In this document: positions 19,196 through 28,033 of the stretch, in pieces
Layout: the number at the start of each line of letters is the position of its first letter
Position numbering within the stretch: position 1 is the stretch's first letter
The notes under the pieces: generated by a model
Database searches by the model: none
Told to the model about the DNA's origin: nothing
What the model saw: the letters and a program-made list of their open reading frames with translations, nothing else
Program-made: the position numbers and the translations under genes
Assembly: GCA_014084085.1 (NCBI GenBank)
Contig: NPFB01000017.1
Span: 67,282 to 131,281, forward strand
DNA: 64,000 nt
DNA from: Hondaea fermentalgiana
Taxonomy: Eukaryota > Sar > Bigyra > Thraustochytrida > Thraustochytriidae
Reading direction: 5' to 3'

Positions 19196-20779
19196 ATGAT
19201 CGCCCCAAGACTGTACTTCGTGGCGTCTGTCATAGCGGCACTCACGTTGGGTCGAGCAGCGGCGCAATGTAGTAATGCGGAATCGGCTTGCCCATCAGGA
19301 TGCTGGTGGTCATCGTGCCATCAGACGACAGACCATGCTGTGCAAGCTGAAGGAGGCTCAGACGAGGTCACATGCAGTCTCTGCTCGTATTCTGGTTTGG
19401 CGTGGGACTGGAATTTCTGCTCTGTTGCATGGACAGAGAGATATTGCTGCTGTGACATCACGCCTTCGCCAACAAGATGGCCAACAAAAGCGCCGACAAA
19501 AAGGCCAACAAAATCTCCAACAAAAGCTCCGACAAAAGCTCCGACACAAGCTCCAACACAAGCTCCAACACAAGCTCCAACGGTTCCTCTAACAGCACAA
19601 CCATGGTATAATCCAGTAGTAGCAGCTGCTGCTGGTTGCGTTCTTGCCTTTGTTGTGTTGGCCATATTTTTTATGTGCTATAAGCCATGCAAGAAAGATT
19701 CACCGCAATCAACATTGACAGCCAGAGAATCTCGCAATCAATCGCACGAAAGGACGACATTGGATGAGAGATTCAATAGCAACGGCTCTCGAACCGCCCA
19801 ACGTACGAGCTTTCGAACAAACTTTGATGCGGACCGCTATCCTGTCTCGACTCACAAGACCAGCAATCACTCCTCCCCAGAAGCCTCCGTAGGAGATGCA
19901 GACCTCGATGTGGATTCTGAAGCGGCAACCAAAGATCCCGCGGTCACGCATTCAGTGCCTCTTCGGCGCGGTACGATGTCAACAGCGTTTCTCAGTGCTT
20001 CACAGCAGGGTCAACAAAGATCAGACCGACGACGATCGGATTCCACAAAGAGGTCATCCGCGAGCCGACTTTCATCGAATGCAAGATCTTCTGGCCTTCG
20101 TCTTGACAAGAATCATGCTAATCAAAGGGATCTCGAGGTCGCCAGTGACGATGATTCCACTGCACACGACACAAACCTTGGAGCTGATTCGGGATCGGAT
20201 ACGGATTCTACAGGTGAGCGAGAATCGGACGGCAGTTGTTCGTTTGAAGATGATGAAACTGCCGAGAGATCCTTTGCGGAAACGTTGCCGAGGAAGGATT
20301 CGGATGCGGCGTCGAATGATGAAGATGGCGCAGCTTCGTTCACCGTGCCTCCTCTTGGGCACATTTCATTGCAAAGCGAGACTTCGAGCGGTCCACAGCA
20401 GAGTCAACGACAGCCAGATCGTCCACTTTCCTCTGGCACACGAAAGTCGCTTGCGGACCGCTTCAGCCTGTCTGCCTTATTCGCGGCCACGCATCCTCCA
20501 GTTCACGCCGCTGCCGACAGGACGCATGCGGACACGAGCGAAGAACTAGCGACCAGAGTCAGCTCTCTGCATTACGAAGAAGAAGGAGGAGTCCAAGATG
20601 TTTCGATTGAAGTTGCCGCAAGAGATCCTGATGAACAGCGTTCGCGAAGGCCGGACCGTCCGCTATCCATCCGCGCAAGAAACGCGCTCGCAAACCTTTT
20701 CAAGCTGTCTACGGTTTCCACGGCTACATATCCCCCATCTCCCGCGACCCGGACGCACATTGGCACCGGCGAAGAATAG
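19196..20779 (+). CDS. Type I membrane protein with Cys/Trp-rich ectodomain and long cytosolic tail (copy B')
   Basis: 527 residues. A signal peptide (1-~25) precedes the Cys/Trp module (C-P-S-G-C-W-W, C-S-L-C-S-Y-S-G-L-A-W-D-W-N, E-R-Y-C-C-C). A PT linker follows with nine or so P-T-K-A/P-T-Q-A units, typical of stramenopile secreted proteins, then a membrane helix near 145-165. The ~350-residue tail is Ser/Asp/Arg-rich. Near its end a ~45-residue segment is repeated: D-R-P-L-S-S-G-T-R-K-S-L-A and D-R-P-L-S-I-R-A-R-N-A-L-A, each followed by A-T-x-P-P and R-T-H-x-x-T. It is the intact paralogue of copy B. Ligand and function unknown; a surface receptor or adhesin is one possibility. Confidence 0.72.
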   Translation: MIAPRLYFVASVIAALTLGRAAAQCSNAESACPSGCWWSSCHQTTDHAVQAEGGSDEVTCSLCSYSGLAWDWNFCSVAWTERYCCCDITPSPTRWPTKAPTKRPTKSPTKAPTKAPTQAPTQAPTQAPTVPLTAQPWYNPVVAAAAGCVLAFVVLAIFFMCYKPCKKDSPQSTLTARESRNQSHERTTLDERFNSNGSRTAQRTSFRTNFDADRYPVSTHKTSNHSSPEASVGDADLDVDSEAATKDPAVTHSVPLRRGTMSTAFLSASQQGQQRSDRRRSDSTKRSSASRLSSNARSSGLRLDKNHANQRDLEVASDDDSTAHDTNLGADSGSDTDSTGERESDGSCSFEDDETAERSFAETLPRKDSDAASNDEDGAASFTVPPLGHISLQSETSSGPQQSQRQPDRPLSSGTRKSLADRFSLSALFAATHPPVHAAADRTHADTSEELATRVSSLHYEEEGGVQDVSIEVAARDPDEQRSRRPDRPLSIRARNALANLFKLSTVSTATYPPSPATRTHIGTGEE

Positions 20780-21145
20780 CCCGTCTAAAAAAGAACCCCG
20801 AAGCCAAGTGCTGTGTGGTCGGTCCCCTTAATTTTATTAAAGCCAAAGATCATGATGATTTCTATGCCCGTCGCCGGTTCCGCGTCTGTTCCGCGTCGGG
20901 TCCGGGCGCTCCGAGTCTCAACTTGGGACGCTCGGAACTGCGCCCGGAGCAGACCAGAGCAGAGCAGACCAGAGCAAACCAGAGCAGAGCAGTCCGCGCG
21001 CGGCGTCTCGCGCGCTCCGCTCCCTCCGGCGCGGCGCGCGGCGCGGCGCTCTCTTCTCCTCCCCGCGCCTCCCGCCTCTTCTCGCGGCCGCGGGGGCGCG
21101 AGGGAGCTCGAAAGCGAGCAATTCGGCGCGACGGACGCCGCGAGC
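20780..21145. other. Leader of the RING-CH gene
   Basis: In-frame open sequence begins at 20813 but is low-complexity. A CAGAG/CAGAC-rich tract lies at 20940-20992. Taken as promoter/5' UTR. Confidence 0.5.
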
Positions 21146-22528
21146 ATGCGCCCGGGCGAGGCGGACGGCAGCGCGACGAGGGCGGCGGAGGCCAAGGAGG
21201 AGGCCAAGCGAGACGAGGTGGAGCTGTTCCGGAGCGCAGGGCGCCATCGGCAGCAGGAGGAGCAGGAAGACCAGCGCCTCGAGCAGCAAAAGCAAGAGCA
21301 AGAGCAAAAGCACCACCAGCTCAAGGTGGAAGACAACGAGGTGCAATCTCCAGCAACGACAAGAGTGTCGCAGATGCGCGCGCATGCCGACCCCGCTGCA
21401 CCTGGGGACCACAATGCTGATGCCGATGCTGCTGCTTCCGCTGCTGCTGCTGCTTCTGCTGCACATGAAAGAGATGCAGACAAGGAGGAGAGTCTCGGGC
21501 ATGATGTCGACTTTGACAAACTCATCCGCTTGGGTCTCGGTGCCAGCGCCAACGTGGCGCTCTCCTCGTCTGCACCCGCAGCTGCAGGGGGGGCTACAGG
21601 TGCTCGCGCCTCCTCCTCTTCGACCACCTCTTCATCGCGTGATATTAATGTAGCCGCCGAGCAGTGGACCAGATACGAGCGTCCGCATCCGCCGTGCACT
21701 ACTGAGAGAGGGCTTGAGGAAGGCGAATATCTTCGCACTCCAGACGATCTTGAACTGGGACATGATCTCGAGTCTGAATGCTGTAGCGACGAGAGCGATA
21801 GCCTCGACGCTGACGACAGTGCTGCAAAGACAAACGCAGGTCATCAGGAGGCCATTGAGGTCCTCGAGGCCTCAGACACGAATGCGTTGCCCTCTCACCG
21901 AGACAGTCGTCTGCTGGTCAATGACCTTGAAGCAGGCGCAGACCCTAACGATCCTGCTCGCCTGCACGAGAGCAGTCTTTTGCAGCCCCTGCTGACTGCT
22001 GAGAACGATGCGGGACGAGCGAGGGGATCGCCTGGAAGCACTGGCAGCGTCGAAGAGTGCCGCATTTGCGGCGACGACGAATGTACAAAAGACAACCCAC
22101 TCATTGCTCCGTGCGCTTGCACGGGGTCCATCTCCAAGGTCCACGTTGCCTGCCTTGAGAAATGGATCTTGAATCGGCCTGGCAATCGCGCAGCAGGCGA
22201 CAATCTTGACTGTGAGATTTGCCACACGAGGTACTCCGTTACCCTTCATCACCGCCTCAAGCTTGACTTCAAGTCCCTGTGCTCCTTTGTGACCCTTTCG
22301 GATCTTCTCGAGGCCTTTGCTCTCCTTGTATCAGCGGCGTGTCTTATTTCAACCATCATTGTCGATATCCCGGCCATGCATGAGGGTCATCCAGACCAAA
22401 GCGACTCTGTGTTGCTCGTCTTTGTGGCTGTCTGGACAATCGGTCTCGTTTCTGTGGCCGCTCGTCGTCTTTTCATCCGCTGGCGACGCACAACCTCTGT
22501 ACCGCGGGTCCGTGCGATGTCTGTGTAG
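21146..22528 (+). CDS. RING-CH (MARCH-type) membrane E3 ubiquitin ligase
   Basis: 460 residues from the ATG at 21146. The N-terminal ~300 residues are acidic, Gln/Ala/Ser-rich and probably disordered. A RING-CH finger at about 303-362 shows C-R-I-C-G-D-D-E-C, C-A-C-T-G-S, H-V-A-C-L-E-K-W and C-E-I-C, i.e. the C4HC3 order (Cys at position 4, His at 5) that defines MARCH-type ligases. Two hydrophobic helices follow at about 385-405 and 425-445 with a short basic tail, placing the finger in the cytosol. MARCH proteins ubiquitinate membrane proteins for sorting or degradation. Unlike most family members, the finger here sits far from the N-terminus. Confidence 0.88.
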   Translation: MRPGEADGSATRAAEAKEEAKRDEVELFRSAGRHRQQEEQEDQRLEQQKQEQEQKHHQLKVEDNEVQSPATTRVSQMRAHADPAAPGDHNADADAAASAAAAASAAHERDADKEESLGHDVDFDKLIRLGLGASANVALSSSAPAAAGGATGARASSSSTTSSSRDINVAAEQWTRYERPHPPCTTERGLEEGEYLRTPDDLELGHDLESECCSDESDSLDADDSAAKTNAGHQEAIEVLEASDTNALPSHRDSRLLVNDLEAGADPNDPARLHESSLLQPLLTAENDAGRARGSPGSTGSVEECRICGDDECTKDNPLIAPCACTGSISKVHVACLEKWILNRPGNRAAGDNLDCEICHTRYSVTLHHRLKLDFKSLCSFVTLSDLLEAFALLVSAACLISTIIVDIPAMHEGHPDQSDSVLLVFVAVWTIGLVSVAARRLFIRWRRTTSVPRVRAMSV

Positions 22529-22712
22529 ATCTCACAACTTGGCACACCCACACGCGAATGTAAAAACTTAGGCCTACTTTGATATATTTTTTTCCGCTTC
22601 TCAGTTGGTCAGTCAGTCAATCAGAGGAAGAGGAAGAAGAAGAAGAAAAGAAGAGACAGAGAACTAGAATGTATACACGGTATGAAAATAAGATAAATAT
22701 GCAGAGCAAAAT

Positions 22713-23834
22713 CTAGACAAAATGCAGAGAAAGCTTGGTGATGTCTTGCTTGAGCACCATGAGAGCACGTGTACACAAATAAGCACCATTGATCCATGTC
22801 ACCATGATGACTACATCTACGACGGACAAGAGCCTTTTGCGCAGTACGTGGACGATGATGTCTGCGTCTTTATCCTCGACAAAACAAACAAGACTAGCGA
22901 GGATCATGGCTCCAGAGACTCCCGCAAGCAGCAAGCACAAGAGTCGCGCGCGGCGCAAAACAGTCTCCATCGGGTGCTTCGTCCCGTAGAGTACGCTCAA
23001 AAGGCCTAACAAACCAAGCACCGTGATTCCGTTGCATACCATGTTTGCTTCGAGTTCCAATCGACGAGACTCGTTTTTGTTCGCTTGAGCGCCCCCGCGC
23101 GCCAGCAAGTCCCACGCAATATTGCTTAGATCGAGGAGAACGGCGAGAAAGTTGCCCACCGTAAACCAAAAGATCTGGGAGAGAACGTTGCGTCCGAATG
23201 CACAGCAGCATAGCGTTGTCTCGGCCGTGCGACACGAAGTCATTGTCCATGTCGCACGGTACGCACGTGCCTGATAAATAGCCTCAATCCAGCGATGACA
23301 AGCCTCTTCGTTTTTTAGCTTGCAAAATACCCGATGCCGCCTACCGAGTCCGTCGGCAAAGGTGAAAGAGAGTACGCGCGAGTGTATGCTGGCTACAGAG
23401 CGGCCGGCATCGTACACGTCGCAACGGAGCCACAAGTGCGTTTGCCCGTCGTACAGGTTAAGATTTAGTGCGTCCAATCGTGCGAGGCATAGACGCCACG
23501 CATCGTCTGCTACAGGGACTTGCGCTTGCAAATCGTCAACAGAGGAGCCAGCGCAAGGACGTACAGCAGCGAGCATCCAGCCTTTAATCACGCCGTCGGC
23601 GCCTTCAGGCATTGAAGAGTCGCCTTCTCGATGAGCCAACCCTTCCAGCGACGAAGACGAAGATGATGATGAAGCTGCCGACATTAAAGAAGATGAGGAG
23701 CTTGAGCGTAGCGCATAGTCTACGCCCGCTGCGGTGAGCCACGAGTGCGGCGGTCTGGACGCAGGGGTTTCCTGGTCCTCTGGCTTCTTTGTACTCCCGA
23801 ATACGCGCATTCTCTTCGAGGCGCTCGCTTGCAT
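22713..23834 (-). CDS. PH-domain protein with multiple membrane helices
   Basis: 373 residues from the ATG at 23834; a second ATG eight codons later is equally plausible. After a Ser-rich segment comes a PH-like domain (about 75-185): G-V-I-K-G-W-M-L at its start, a strand-rich middle, and the closing helix N-E-E-A-C-H-R-W-I-E-A-I. A Cys-rich patch (E-T-T-L-C-C-C-A-F) and about four hydrophobic helices fill the rest. PH domains usually bind phosphoinositides or proteins. The combination with C-terminal membrane helices suggests contact-site or channel-like roles, but I recognise no specific family. Convergent with the RING-CH gene, 184 bp apart. Confidence 0.65.
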   Translation of the reverse strand: MQASASKRMRVFGSTKKPEDQETPASRPPHSWLTAAGVDYALRSSSSSSLMSAASSSSSSSSLEGLAHREGDSSMPEGADGVIKGWMLAAVRPCAGSSVDDLQAQVPVADDAWRLCLARLDALNLNLYDGQTHLWLRCDVYDAGRSVASIHSRVLSFTFADGLGRRHRVFCKLKNEEACHRWIEAIYQARAYRATWTMTSCRTAETTLCCCAFGRNVLSQIFWFTVGNFLAVLLDLSNIAWDLLARGGAQANKNESRRLELEANMVCNGITVLGLLGLLSVLYGTKHPMETVLRRARLLCLLLAGVSGAMILASLVCFVEDKDADIIVHVLRKRLLSVVDVVIMVTWINGAYLCTRALMVLKQDITKLSLHFV

Positions 23835-24059
23835 GCACCTTGCGCGCAAGCACGCACGCACGCACGCACGCACGTGTAAGTACGCTTGTAAGCAGCAGCG
23901 GCGGGGCGCAGGGCGCACCCGTCTGTTTCTTGGCTTGGCTTGGATCGGTGCCCGTCAGACGCCGGCGGAAGATCCCCGTGTTTACCTGCTTTTGACAGCT
24001 TCGCGCACGTTAGCCTAGGCCCAATTTTTAAATTTTTTTTTTTTGGGGGGGGGGGGGGG

Positions 24060-24159
24060 NNNNNNNNNNNNNNNNNNNNNNNNNNNNNNNNNNNNNNNNN
24101 NNNNNNNNNNNNNNNNNNNNNNNNNNNNNNNNNNNNNNNNNNNNNNNNNNNNNNNNNNN
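24060..24159. other. Assembly gap (100 N)
   Basis: Exactly 100 N, a conventional unknown-length gap. It is flanked on the left by a T-run then a G-run (24028-24059) and cuts off the 3' end of the transposase gene. Confidence 0.98.
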
Positions 24160-27100
24160 TGCAGATACTGCTCCACGGTATGGTGATCTCGTGCAAAACC
24201 GAGGGGCTTGCTATAGTCCTCGGCGATATGCGGAACGGGCTCGCCAGTGTCGATGTAGATGAATCCGAGGTACTCGTGGGCAAGCGCAGAGAAGTAGCGC
24301 CTCCAAGCCCGGCGCTGTGATGCCGAGAATCTGATGATCACAATCTGCATGATGTAGAGCGGGTCCGCGTACACCAAAAGGGTGCACGGCACGTCCATGA
24401 CAGCTGCATGATGGACACATTGAGCTCGATACCCAGCCAATGGCACAAGCTCTCTGAACTCTTGCGTACCGCCATCGCAATCCCGAAACCAGCCTTGCCG
24501 AGAGATTCGAGCAGCAAGGTCCTTCTTTGAGTTGTCCGTCGTGGCCGTCTTGATCTCAAGCGCGAACGCGCAGTCCACCACGTACTCGATTTCTGACGTA
24601 GCGCTATCAAGACTGTCCGCGTCATCTCCATCTATCGGGCGACGGGCACGAAGCAGCACACCAGCACCGTCAGGAGAGTCAGCGAGGGATATATCGTCGC
24701 GACGAGCGAGTAAGCCATAAGTACGAATGCCCGAAGCTTTCCACCGTCCAGCAGTCATCTTGTGAAGGGCCTCAGGGAGGTTAGCAAGTACACGCTTTTC
24801 GTTCTCCTTGCCCAAGTCGAGTGGATTCTTATGCTTGGCCATCCCGCGCTTGAGCGGCGGCATGAACCATTTGCGGGCAAGTAGCTGCAGCAACGCGCGC
24901 TGTCGCTCTTTAAATGGCCACGCTGATTTGTTGATATCGCTGCCGGCGTCGCTGGCGCTGTTAGCGTTGTCGGCGTCGTCGATGTTGGCTTCGTCGCCGC
25001 AGTTGCTGGCACCGTCGTCGCTGTCACTATCGTCGCTGTCGCTGTCGTCGCTGTCTGCGTCAGGAGCATTGCTGACCGCTGCAGCGCCTGTATTGATCGC
25101 GTTATAATTGTCCACTGCAGCAAGACGTTCATCTTCGTCGATTTCGCGGTCTTCGTAGACTGAACTATCCTCGTCCTCGGACAGCGAGGGCTCCTCGGTC
25201 GTCTCAATACGATGACTACTACTGCCTTTTGCCTTGCGGCGCCTAACGAGCCGGCGCGGTGCTCGTTGACCATCCTGGACGGCACCCTCGTCGATCTCAT
25301 CATCACTGAACACAGCTTTCTTGGATGCCAAGCTTGAGGTAGGCGCGGGCTTCATGTCCACGCCGGAAAGGCCTTGCACTTGGAGTTTTTGTTCTGCGTT
25401 CACAAGACGTTCTTGAAGAGCAGCGATCGTGCCTTCGAGAGATGCTTCAGGGTCCATCAAGCTCAACTGCGCCTTCAAACCGGCCTTCTTTTGACCACAA
25501 TGGCGAAACCAAAAGCCCGGCTTAAGCGTGTTGGGAGAACGCCCGCGGCGACGCTTCCGGGTCCGTTCGTCAGACGCTTGAGGCCCAACGTCGTGAATGT
25601 TTGCAGGTGGAGTGAGATTATCTTCGTCTTCGTCCGTGACCGCTTTTGATGGCCGCAGAACCGCAATTTCCTTGACCTCCTCGTGAAGGGACTTGAGGTC
25701 ATTGGTGTGCAGGAAGGGCGCCGAAGTGAAGTTGACGCACGAGAAGGCACCAGTACTCGTGAACCGGAATGGCCGCGCCAGAAACCAATCTTCCGTTGAC
25801 TGGGCAAGCGTCATCTTGTAAACCTTCGCTTCCATTGAGTCGAGTCGAGCTTGGCCCTCATCGTGGTTCGCCGCAAGTAGCGATAATGAATTTGGAACGG
25901 AGGCATGGGCTTCGCGCGTGACACCGCCTGGCTGGTCCGGGGCAACGCTCGCAGGCGCAACCTCGTAAGACCACACATGGCTCATCAGTTCCGGCTTGTT
26001 GGTGACCAGTCGTGCTACTCGGTGTTTGCCCTTGCCGTGACGGTAAATGATAGCTCCAAGCTGTGGCTTCGAATCGCTGCCAGCCTTGGCGATATAAACG
26101 GAGCGCCGGCCCTCTTGGCTAAGTTGGACTCTCGTCCCTTTCGTTGATTTCTCTGGCGCCCCAGCTGTGTCGCTGAATGGAAAGGACATTGTCTGGCGAC
26201 AGGTCCCAAGAAACTTCACTTCGAGTTCCTGCAAGCTTTGCACGATGTTCGTGCGTCGGAGCTTTTCCTGTTCACGCGCGAGACTGAGGTATCCGCGATC
26301 AATAAAGAGAGTGAGTTTCTCGGCGAGACCGGGTTCGATAACCTGCGGGCCGTCCTGCAAAAGGAGATTGATGGCTCTCACGACCGTATCATGTACGCTA
26401 GTGCGATGCGTCTCCACCCAGCCCTGCAGGATGAGACCAGTCGTGACGCTGGCGACGAGATGAATGACTGGCTTCTTCTTCTTCGTCTTCGTCGGGATGA
26501 TGCGGTAGCCAAACTCTTCCCACCTAAGCGAGCTGAAAGGCTGCTTGTCGTCGTCAAGGTCGACCCAGGACTCTCCCTTGACAAAGAAGATCTCAGTCCA
26601 GTAAGCACGCGCATCCGCCTCCATATTAAATATCAGCCTGTTTACGCCATACGGCTCAGGAGTGTAACCGGCCTGGTACGTAGAGCTTGGGCCCGCATCG
26701 CGGTTGCTGCTATCATGCGCCATTGCCCAGCGAACTTTGAGGTAACCACGCTTATGCGCACTGTCCCAACCAGGCGGGGGTCTCGAATTACAGCTGGAGA
26801 AAGACCTGGCCTCGACCCGGAGAGTAAGTTCAATTACGAAGAATGAGAAAATGTCGCTTCGCCGGATCTTTATTTCCCGAGCATTGGGTCTTCTTTTACT
26901 GTTGTGCTTTTGAGCACACTGCTCGACCCAATCCTCAAAGATCTTCAGGTAGCTAGGCGGCATCACTGCCTGAAGGATTTCGGCGGCTTGCATGACCTCT
27001 CCGTCACGCTTCTTTACTCGCGCGCGAAGACGCTGCACAACCACTTCGGTCTCGCGCTTGAGCTTCTCGAGAAACAGACCCCCGTACGGGTTGAACTGGA

Positions 27101-27371
27101 CCTCGACCGGACTGTCACGGAGCACAACTCCGGCCAAGTCGCCGTGGTACGCTGCGCCGCGCTCCGATAAGGACTCGAAGATCCAAGAACCGCGCCCCGC
27201 CAGTTTGATTGTGGGATGCTCGTCGTTCTGGTACTCGTAATCATCCACGTCTTGCTCATCACCAGAGTCCTCGTCAATCTCATGTTCACGCGTTTCCAGC
27301 TCCTCCTCTGCGTCTGGTTTGTCGTTGACCTTCAGCGCTGCGAGGAGCTCGACCTCCTCGTCATCCACCAT
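24160..27371 (-). CDS. PiggyBac-like DDE transposase fused to PD-(D/E)XK (YqaJ-like) nuclease, 3'-truncated by gap
   Basis: At least 1070 residues from the ATG at 27371; the C-terminus is lost in the gap. An acidic N-terminus leads into a region resembling piggyBac transposases: W-V-D-L-D-D-D-K-Q-P-F (Asp271), L-F-I-D-R-G-Y-L-S (Asp358) and A-R-L-D-S-M-E followed by T-E-D-W-F (Asp511) sit where the family has its catalytic Asp triad and following Trp motif. A long acidic Ser/Asp linker follows (about 700-860). The C-terminal part has S-P-D-G (Asp901), A-L-E-I-K-T (Glu939, Lys941) and a later Y-R-A-Q-C helix, the PD...ExK...Q pattern of YqaJ-like nucleases. Assignments are by eye; the DDE family call is tentative, the nuclease motif stronger. 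Confidence 0.7.
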
Positions 27372-27725
27372 CGCGCCATTTGCAACCTCGCGCTCCGGGC
27401 CACTGCGTGCTACGGGTTGCTGCACGAGGGACGAGGGCGCAGGAGCAGCCACGGCACGTCCACAGGGCGCAGCTCGCGCCGAGGCGTGACGAGGGCTCGC
27501 TTACTCGCTGCAGCGTCGCAGCTTGAACTAGGCTTGCGAGCCTAACGACCGTGGTTAGGTGCCAGCAGCCTGCGCGAGCAGCTGTAGCGCCACGACCACC
27601 GGAGGAATTTCTGTGCAACTTTGCAAGGAGGAGCGGGGGCAATGTGGAGACCACCTCGCCAAATCGCAAGAATAAAGGAGACCCCGAAGGTATTAAAAGT
27701 AGGTTTTGTTTGGTCACCCGGAAAT

Positions 27726-27748
27726 TTCGGGTAGTGGGACTACCCGAA
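27726..27748. repeat. Palindrome 1 upstream of transposase
   Basis: Ten-base arms TTCGGGTAGT / ACTACCCGAA around a 3-nt spacer. The arm sequence is the core of palindrome 2. Confidence 0.95.
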
Positions 27749-27780
27749 CCTGCCGCCCATCGGGGAAAATGATTTGCCGA

Positions 27781-27811
27781 AAATTTCGGGTAGTGCCACT
27801 ACCCGAAATTT
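27781..27811. repeat. Palindrome 2 upstream of transposase
   Basis: Perfect 15-base arms AAATTTCGGGTAGTG / CACTACCCGAAATTT around one central base. With palindrome 1 it gives four copies of the CGGGTAGT word within 86 bases, suggesting protein-binding or terminal repeats of the element. Confidence 0.95.
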
Positions 27812-28033
27812 AGCCAGGGTTAGGGGTTTGGTGCTCACTATACATACCAGTACTACATCTTCAGAAAAAAGACAAGTCACCGCAGGCCGAGGTACTTGCA
27901 GGGACAAGGACAAGTGCTACCATTTGGCCAATCAGTCACGGTGAGAGATCATCCAACGATTCGGTTTTATTCTTTTTTTTTTTTTCAAATAACTACGTGG
28001 TACTACGAACCGTGGGAGGCACAACTTTTATTC

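Larger units (their letters stand above)
17501..20188. repeat. Segmental duplication, block 2
   Basis: Second copy of the 14307-17009 block in direct orientation, containing pseudogene A', one diverged 191-bp unit with CTG expansions, and the intact gene B'. Confidence 0.85.
24160..27811 (-). mobile_element. Partial DNA transposon with palindromic 5' subterminal repeats
   Basis: Comprises the transposase-nuclease gene plus two palindromes 350-440 bases upstream of its start. The right boundary is set at the second palindrome and is a guess. The left end, its repeats and any target-site duplication fall in or beyond the gap. Confidence 0.55.

Noticed and set aside
24015..24059. Apparent C-terminus of the transposase left of the gap
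   Set aside because: It is just translated poly-C/poly-A after N; the true end lies in the gap.
27812..27835. TTAGGG-like words suggesting telomeric sequence
   Set aside because: Only two imperfect units; chance is adequate.
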